In this document: positions 20,771 through 24,552 of the stretch, piece after piece
How the letters are laid out: the number at the start of each line of letters is the position of its first letter
How positions within the stretch are numbered: position 1 is the first letter of the stretch
Virus record (IMG/VR): IMGVR_UViG_3300044736_000010
Location: 1-24,552 of that record
Source of the DNA: a virus
DNA: 24,552 nt
Reading direction: 5' to 3' (one strand)
The notes under the pieces: generated by a model
The model's database searches: none
Told to the model about the DNA's origin: nothing
What the model saw: only the letters and a program-made list of their open reading frames with translations
Position numbers and translations under genes: made by a program

Positions 20771-21663
20771 TGGCCGCGCTCGGACTAGCCGACTACACCT
20801 TCAACTACAACGGCCTCACCTTCGGGGACGGCACCGGCTACTACGTCGACCACCACGAGGGCCTCGAAGGGTTCGACACCCGGGTCTCCGACTCGGACCA
20901 GCCCCGCAACGACGGCGCCATCCGCGGCCTCGACTACGTCGCACCCCGCACCGTCGCGTTCACCCTGGCCCTGGGCGAGACGTCAGACACCAGCTACGAG
21001 ACCCGCTGGGCGGCGCTCCGGGCCGCGTTCCTGCCTTCCCGGAGCACTGACATGGCCTTGACTTTCAAGCGGCCGGGTCAGGCTGAGCGGTTCGTGAGCT
21101 GCCGCCCGATCACGCTGACGCGGGTGCAGGAGTACCTCCAGTTCGATCAGGTTGGGCACCCGCCTCTCGTGCTGCGCGCGGTTGACCCCCGGATCTACTC
21201 CTCGGTGCAGTACACCGCGAACGCCACGCCCTACGCGGCTGTCGGGGGCGGCATGGACTGGCCGGTCACTAACTGGGGTGTCGACTACACAGGGGGCACC
21301 CAGAACCTGCTGGTGGTCCAGAACAACGGCACCGCCGACGCCTACCCACTCATCCGGTTCTACGGCCCGGTGGTCGGCACCTGCACTGGCGTCACCCTCA
21401 CGAACACCACCAACGGGACCGTGCTGCAGATCAGCACCACCGTCACCACGGGGCAGATCCTCACAGCCGATATGACCGCCGCTGTGACCGGCGCGAACAC
21501 CTCGGTCATCGACCTCGGCGGGTCCTCCCGCTACGGCTCCTGGGTGGTGCCCCGGACCGCATTCAACCTGTCACCGGGCAGCAACACGATCAAGTTCCAG
21601 GTGACCGGCACCTCAACCGACTGCGTGTGCAACCTCGCGTGGCGCGATACCTGGCTGGACTGA
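20770..21663 (+). CDS. Distal tail protein (Dit-like)
   Basis: This 297-residue protein directly follows the tape measure, where Dit or a minor tail protein of that role lies. The N-terminal half has a Dit-like pattern (YTFNYNGLTFGDGTGYYVDH, then GLDYVAPRTVAFTLALGE, then YETRWAALRAAFLPSRSTDM, then LTFKRPGQAERFVSCRP). The C-terminal half is beta-rich (NLLVVQNNGTADAYPLIRFY onward) and may be a galectin- or carbohydrate-binding-type domain, as in actinophage minor tail proteins. It forms the baseplate hub ring below the tube. ATG overlaps the tape-measure stop by one base. Confidence 0.82.
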   Translation: MAALGLADYTFNYNGLTFGDGTGYYVDHHEGLEGFDTRVSDSDQPRNDGAIRGLDYVAPRTVAFTLALGETSDTSYETRWAALRAAFLPSRSTDMALTFKRPGQAERFVSCRPITLTRVQEYLQFDQVGHPPLVLRAVDPRIYSSVQYTANATPYAAVGGGMDWPVTNWGVDYTGGTQNLLVVQNNGTADAYPLIRFYGPVVGTCTGVTLTNTTNGTVLQISTTVTTGQILTADMTAAVTGANTSVIDLGGSSRYGSWVVPRTAFNLSPGSNTIKFQVTGTSTDCVCNLAWRDTWLD

Positions 21664-21672
21664 GAGGGAAAC

Positions 21673-22557
21673 ATGGCAAGCACGAGCTACACCGACTCGA
21701 CGTTCAGCGCGAGCATCATCGGCGCTCGCACAGACAACGCCGGAGGCGCAGTTACCGACACCACGGCTGAAGAGGCCCGGCTGCTGGCGCAGATACTCAC
21801 CGCTGGTTATCTGACACCGACTAGCGCATTCCTGGTGCAGCAGCAGACGGTCCCGAATATGACGGTCAAGATCGGCTCCGGCACGGCTAAGACCGACTAT
21901 TACGTTCTCTCGGGGACCGTGGGCGGTCAGGGCAACTACATCGCTCGACTTGACGTCACCTCGCAGAACGTGACCGTGCCGGCGGCTGACGCCTCGCAAA
22001 CCCGAACTGACGAGGTGTACCTGGTCATTCAGGACAACCTCTACGACACCTCAGCTCGGGCGCTGCCCCGAATCGGGTACCGCACGGGCACCCTCGGCGG
22101 GGCGAATCCCGGACCGGATGGAACGTGGACGGCGTACGCGCTGCTGGCCCGGATCGCGGTGGCGGCGGCCGCAACGTCGGTCGTTACGGCCAATATCAGC
22201 GACCAACGTATCAAGGCGACGGTGCTGTCCAACCTGTCTAGTACGCCGGTAACGCTAGCTGACGCCGCAACGATCAGCACCAATGCCGCGCTCGGTACGT
22301 ATTTCCGGGTAACGTTGGGTGGCAATAGGACTCTAGCCAACCCAACAGGCGCCACGGACGGTCAAAAGATCCTGTGGGAAGTGATACAGGATGGCACGGG
22401 TGGTCGTACCATCACGCTGGGTGCAAATTTCGCCCTAGGTTCTACTATTAGCTCCGCAACCCTATCGGGCACGGCCGGTAAGCGGGATTTCTTGGGTGCT
22501 ATCTACAATTCAGCTACTGGTCTGTTCTACGTGACGGCGCTAGTGGAGGGCTACTAA
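21673..22557 (+). CDS. Receptor-binding / baseplate tail protein
   Basis: This 294-residue, Ala/Thr/Ser-rich, beta-structured protein has an N-terminal portion similar to baseplate-type tail proteins (TAEEARLLAQILTAGYLTPT, then YYVLSGTVGGQGNYIARLDV, then DEVYLVIQDNLYDTSARALP). The C-terminal third reads ALGTYFRVTLGGNRTLANPT, then EVIQDGTGGRTITLGANFAL, then AIYNSATGLFYVTAL, a repeated domain often found at tail-fibre tips. It may form the receptor-binding part. It has a good AGAGGGAAAC ribosome region. GC content falls in its C-terminal third. Its stop overlaps the next ATG by one base. Confidence 0.78.
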   Translation: MASTSYTDSTFSASIIGARTDNAGGAVTDTTAEEARLLAQILTAGYLTPTSAFLVQQQTVPNMTVKIGSGTAKTDYYVLSGTVGGQGNYIARLDVTSQNVTVPAADASQTRTDEVYLVIQDNLYDTSARALPRIGYRTGTLGGANPGPDGTWTAYALLARIAVAAAATSVVTANISDQRIKATVLSNLSSTPVTLADAATISTNAALGTYFRVTLGGNRTLANPTGATDGQKILWEVIQDGTGGRTITLGANFALGSTISSATLSGTAGKRDFLGAIYNSATGLFYVTALVEGY

Positions 22558-23255
22558 TGGGCATTCTGTTTAGATCGGCGGCGGCCAGCGGGGGCAGTAC
22601 CCCGCAGGCTTTGTCCGTTCCCGTCGGAGTAGTAAACGGGGACCTCCTGTTTATGTGCGCGGCATTAGGGGGCGGCAGCTCAAATGGTACCGGATTCAAC
22701 GCTTTGTCGGGATGGGTTCAATTGGAGCAGGTCGTTAGTGCCGTTGGGTTTACGGCGGATATGACAACGTGGTGGAAGGTAGCTAACTCTGAGCCTGCAT
22801 CGTACACGCCAGTACCCAGGGTTGGTTCTGGCTCGAGCGTCTTGCTGGCCGGTGCTGTTCTTGCGTATCGTAATGTGGTACCAGCTTCGCCCATAAGGTC
22901 TATTTCGTCGAGCGTCCTGAATAGTGCAGCTGGGCCGGGGTCCGCTACATCGCCAGCTCCGGGTTCACTTGTCGGCGTTACAGTGGGCGATGTATCGATT
23001 ATTTGTTACGGCTGGATGGACGATCTAGGGGGGAGTAACCTGCCACCGTTCACTACGCCTAGCGGATGGACTAGCCGGGTGGATGTGTCCGCTCCGACGT
23101 CTGGGTTTAGCCCAGGTCTGAAGGTGGTAGAAAAGGCCGCTGGCACGGATATCCCGACGATATCGTCTGGCAGTAACCCGGGTGTTTGGAGTACGGCGTC
23201 GACGGCGCTAACCGGATCGCTTCCCTCCACAGGGATGCTGACGTTCTTCAACTGA
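22557..23255 (+). CDS. Hypothetical tail protein with lower GC (possible adhesin)
   Basis: This 232-residue protein is rich in Gly, Ser, Thr and Val with beta character (PQALSVPVGVVNGDLLFMCA, then GWVQLEQVVSAVGFTADMTT, then VLLAGAVLAYRNVVPASPIR, then GVTVGDVSIICYGWMDDLGG). The pattern resembles IgG-like or tail-spike adhesion domains found in phage tails, but no family is certain. GGAGGG is the ribosome site. Codon use differs from neighbours: two 60-base stretches counted by hand (22681-22740 and 22741-22800) have 50% and 53% GC, against 73% for 20881-20940. It is probably an acquired host-range gene. Confidence 0.72.
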   Translation: MGILFRSAAASGGSTPQALSVPVGVVNGDLLFMCAALGGGSSNGTGFNALSGWVQLEQVVSAVGFTADMTTWWKVANSEPASYTPVPRVGSGSSVLLAGAVLAYRNVVPASPIRSISSSVLNSAAGPGSATSPAPGSLVGVTVGDVSIICYGWMDDLGGSNLPPFTTPSGWTSRVDVSAPTSGFSPGLKVVEKAAGTDIPTISSGSNPGVWSTASTALTGSLPSTGMLTFFN

Positions 23256-23271
23256 TTAGGAGGGGCGGCAG

Positions 23272-24339
23272 ATGACCACGTTTGAGACGGTGCTCGTTAG
23301 CCGCACCCCGGCAGTGACCGGCTCGCCTACACTCACGGTCGCCAACCGGCTGGTGGTCGAGACCATCTCCTACACCGAGGAGCTGAACCGGCCGGGCACC
23401 GCGATCCTCGGGTGCCCTATCCGGTCGATGACTAGCGACGTCACGGCCCGGCTGGTCGACCTCGCAGCGAACCCCTCCGAAGTATGGGTCTACGCGGACT
23501 CCACGCTGTCGTGGGCTGGCGAGGTACAGACGCTCAACATCCAAGGCCAGACGGCCAGCCTCAACTGCGTGGGCCTGCTCGGCTACACCTTCCGCATGGG
23601 CGTCACCGCGGACCTCACCTACACCGCGACCGACCAGTTCACCATCGCTAAGGGCATGGTCGACCAGTGGCAGGCCCTGAACTACGGCAACTACGGCATC
23701 GACACGTCCACCGTGGGAACCTCGGGGGTTGTCCGGGACCGCACCTACCTGCGCAATGAGCTGCACAACATTGGGCAGCGGCTCTCCGAGCTGGGCGCGG
23801 TCCTGAACGGGTTCGACATCAAGGTTGACCCGCTCACCCGCAAGCTGGTGCTCACGAATCCCGTATCGGGTACCGACCTTTCCGCGTCGGTGTTCCTCGA
23901 CGAACGCAACATCGACTCGGCGAGCATCGCTGTCTCGGTAGCACCGAGTGACCTGGTGTCGGACGTCTCCGCTACCGGCACGTCGACCACCTCAGGTGGT
24001 GTCAACTCGACCCTGTACTCGGCGCGGTCCACGTCCTCGGTGCAGACCAGCTACGGGCGATCCTGGGACAGCGCGACGTTCGACGGGGTAACCGATCAGA
24101 CCACGCTGGACGGGCACTCAGACGCCTACCTGCAGGCCCGCAGTAAGCAGCTCCTCCAGCCCGGCCTGACCGTGGTGGCGCGGGTCGGGTCGAATGTGGG
24201 GGATTTCCACGCCGGGGACACCGTCAACTACTCCTACGACGCCGGACTTGGCCGGCAGACCGCGAACCTGCGAGTCGCGAAGCTGACCGTGAGCGTCGAC
24301 AGCGCCGGCAAGCAGCGACTGATGGTGGAGTTCGCCTGA
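23272..24339 (+). CDS. Tail hub / tail-associated protein
   Basis: This 355-residue protein has patterns of hub (Tal, gp27-like) proteins of actinophages: VVETISYTEELNRPGTAIL early, then STLSWAGEVQTLNIQGQTAS, then a mid-region ELHNIGQRLSELGAVLNGFD with IKVDPLTRKLVLTNP, and late VVARVGSNVGDFHAGDTVNY. It should form the ring below Dit to which receptor-binding proteins attach. AGGAGGGG is a strong ribosome site. GC returns to the usual level (63% for 23521-23580). Its stop overlaps the next ATG by one base. Confidence 0.82.
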   Translation: MTTFETVLVSRTPAVTGSPTLTVANRLVVETISYTEELNRPGTAILGCPIRSMTSDVTARLVDLAANPSEVWVYADSTLSWAGEVQTLNIQGQTASLNCVGLLGYTFRMGVTADLTYTATDQFTIAKGMVDQWQALNYGNYGIDTSTVGTSGVVRDRTYLRNELHNIGQRLSELGAVLNGFDIKVDPLTRKLVLTNPVSGTDLSASVFLDERNIDSASIAVSVAPSDLVSDVSATGTSTTSGGVNSTLYSARSTSSVQTSYGRSWDSATFDGVTDQTTLDGHSDAYLQARSKQLLQPGLTVVARVGSNVGDFHAGDTVNYSYDAGLGRQTANLRVAKLTVSVDSAGKQRLMVEFA

Positions 24340-24552
24340 TGGCCACCGACCCCCGCAGGTTCGACCAGATCGAGAAAGTGGTCCGCGACAACGGCCGACA
24401 GCTCAACGATGCGCAGTCCACGATCTTGGCCCGTCTGGCGGCGCACACGCACACCGAGTCGCAAGTGGCGAGTCTGGTCGCCGATCTCGCCGCTAAAGCG
24501 GGCAGCGTCCACACGCACGCTGAGTCTGATGTGACGAGCCTGGTCACCGACC
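24339..24552 (+). CDS. Tail fibre protein, 5' part (cut by window end)
   Basis: The visible 71 residues start with a helical, coiled-coil-like segment (RRFDQIEKVVRDNGRQLNDA, then QSTILARLAA) followed by HTHTESQVASLVADLAAKAG and a second, related HTHAESDVTSLVTD, spaced 22 residues apart. This short period of HTH-x-ES-x-V-x-SLV is typical of trimeric tail fibres, where H-x-H pairs can bind metal. The gene starts with ATG overlapping the hub stop and runs off the window. Full length and tip domain are unknown. Confidence 0.8.
   Translation, partial: MATDPRRFDQIEKVVRDNGRQLNDAQSTILARLAAHTHTESQVASLVADLAAKAGSVHTHAESDVTSLVTD

Noticed and set aside
1-24552. CRISPR array or insertion sequence
   Set aside because: No regularly spaced repeats and no transposase-like protein were seen; the only recombinase is the integrase.
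20700-24552. Endolysin, holin or spanin genes
   Set aside because: None of the genes to the window end has a lysis domain or suitable membrane helices; the only wall-active domain is in the tape measure.

Overview
The window is the left part of a temperate siphovirus (prophage or phage genome) of a high-GC actinobacterium. The evidence is a GC-rich, C/G-ending codon bias, frequent GTG starts, 1- and 4-base gene overlaps (TGATG, GTGA, ATGA), and a full set of head and tail genes with actinophage-like sequences. The host genus cannot be fixed from the sequence.

Layout. Positions 1-139 hold a cluster of short palindromes beside the integrase 3' end, a possible attachment region. Positions 140-2006 (minus strand) carry an XRE-type repressor and a tyrosine integrase in an overlapping pair. 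Positions 2007-2142 form the immunity control region: a strong sigma70-like rightward promoter bracketed by two inverted copies of one operator. To the right come an excisionase-like gene, a conserved phage gene of unknown function, a replication-protein-like gene, two small genes, and a tightly overlapped glycosylation cassette (GT4-like transferase, TagD-like cytidylyltransferase, two GT-A-type transferases) ending at 6601. A gap at 6602-7063 carries a probable 33-residue membrane protein on the minus strand with its own terminator.

The late operon runs rightward from 7064: terS, terL, a small gene, portal, MuF-like protein, scaffold, a membrane-anchored coiled-coil protein, major capsid, head-tail connectors, tail terminator, two small proteins, major tail protein, tail assembly chaperone with a GGGAAAA -1 frameshift site, tape measure with a lytic transglycosylase domain, Dit, a receptor-binding-type protein, a lower-GC tail gene, a tail hub protein, and the start of a fibre gene cut by the window end.

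The repressor probably holds the rightward promoter off in the lysogen, and integrase with the Xis-like protein sets the integration state. After induction the late genes build the virion, and the glycosylation cassette probably decorates the virion or the host surface. No lysis genes, holin or standard replication/recombination module are inside the window. The most unusual features are the glycosylation cassette, the folded-RNA candidate between terS and terL (terL has no Shine-Dalgarno), the hidden minus-strand mini membrane gene, and the low-GC tail module inserted between Dit and the hub.
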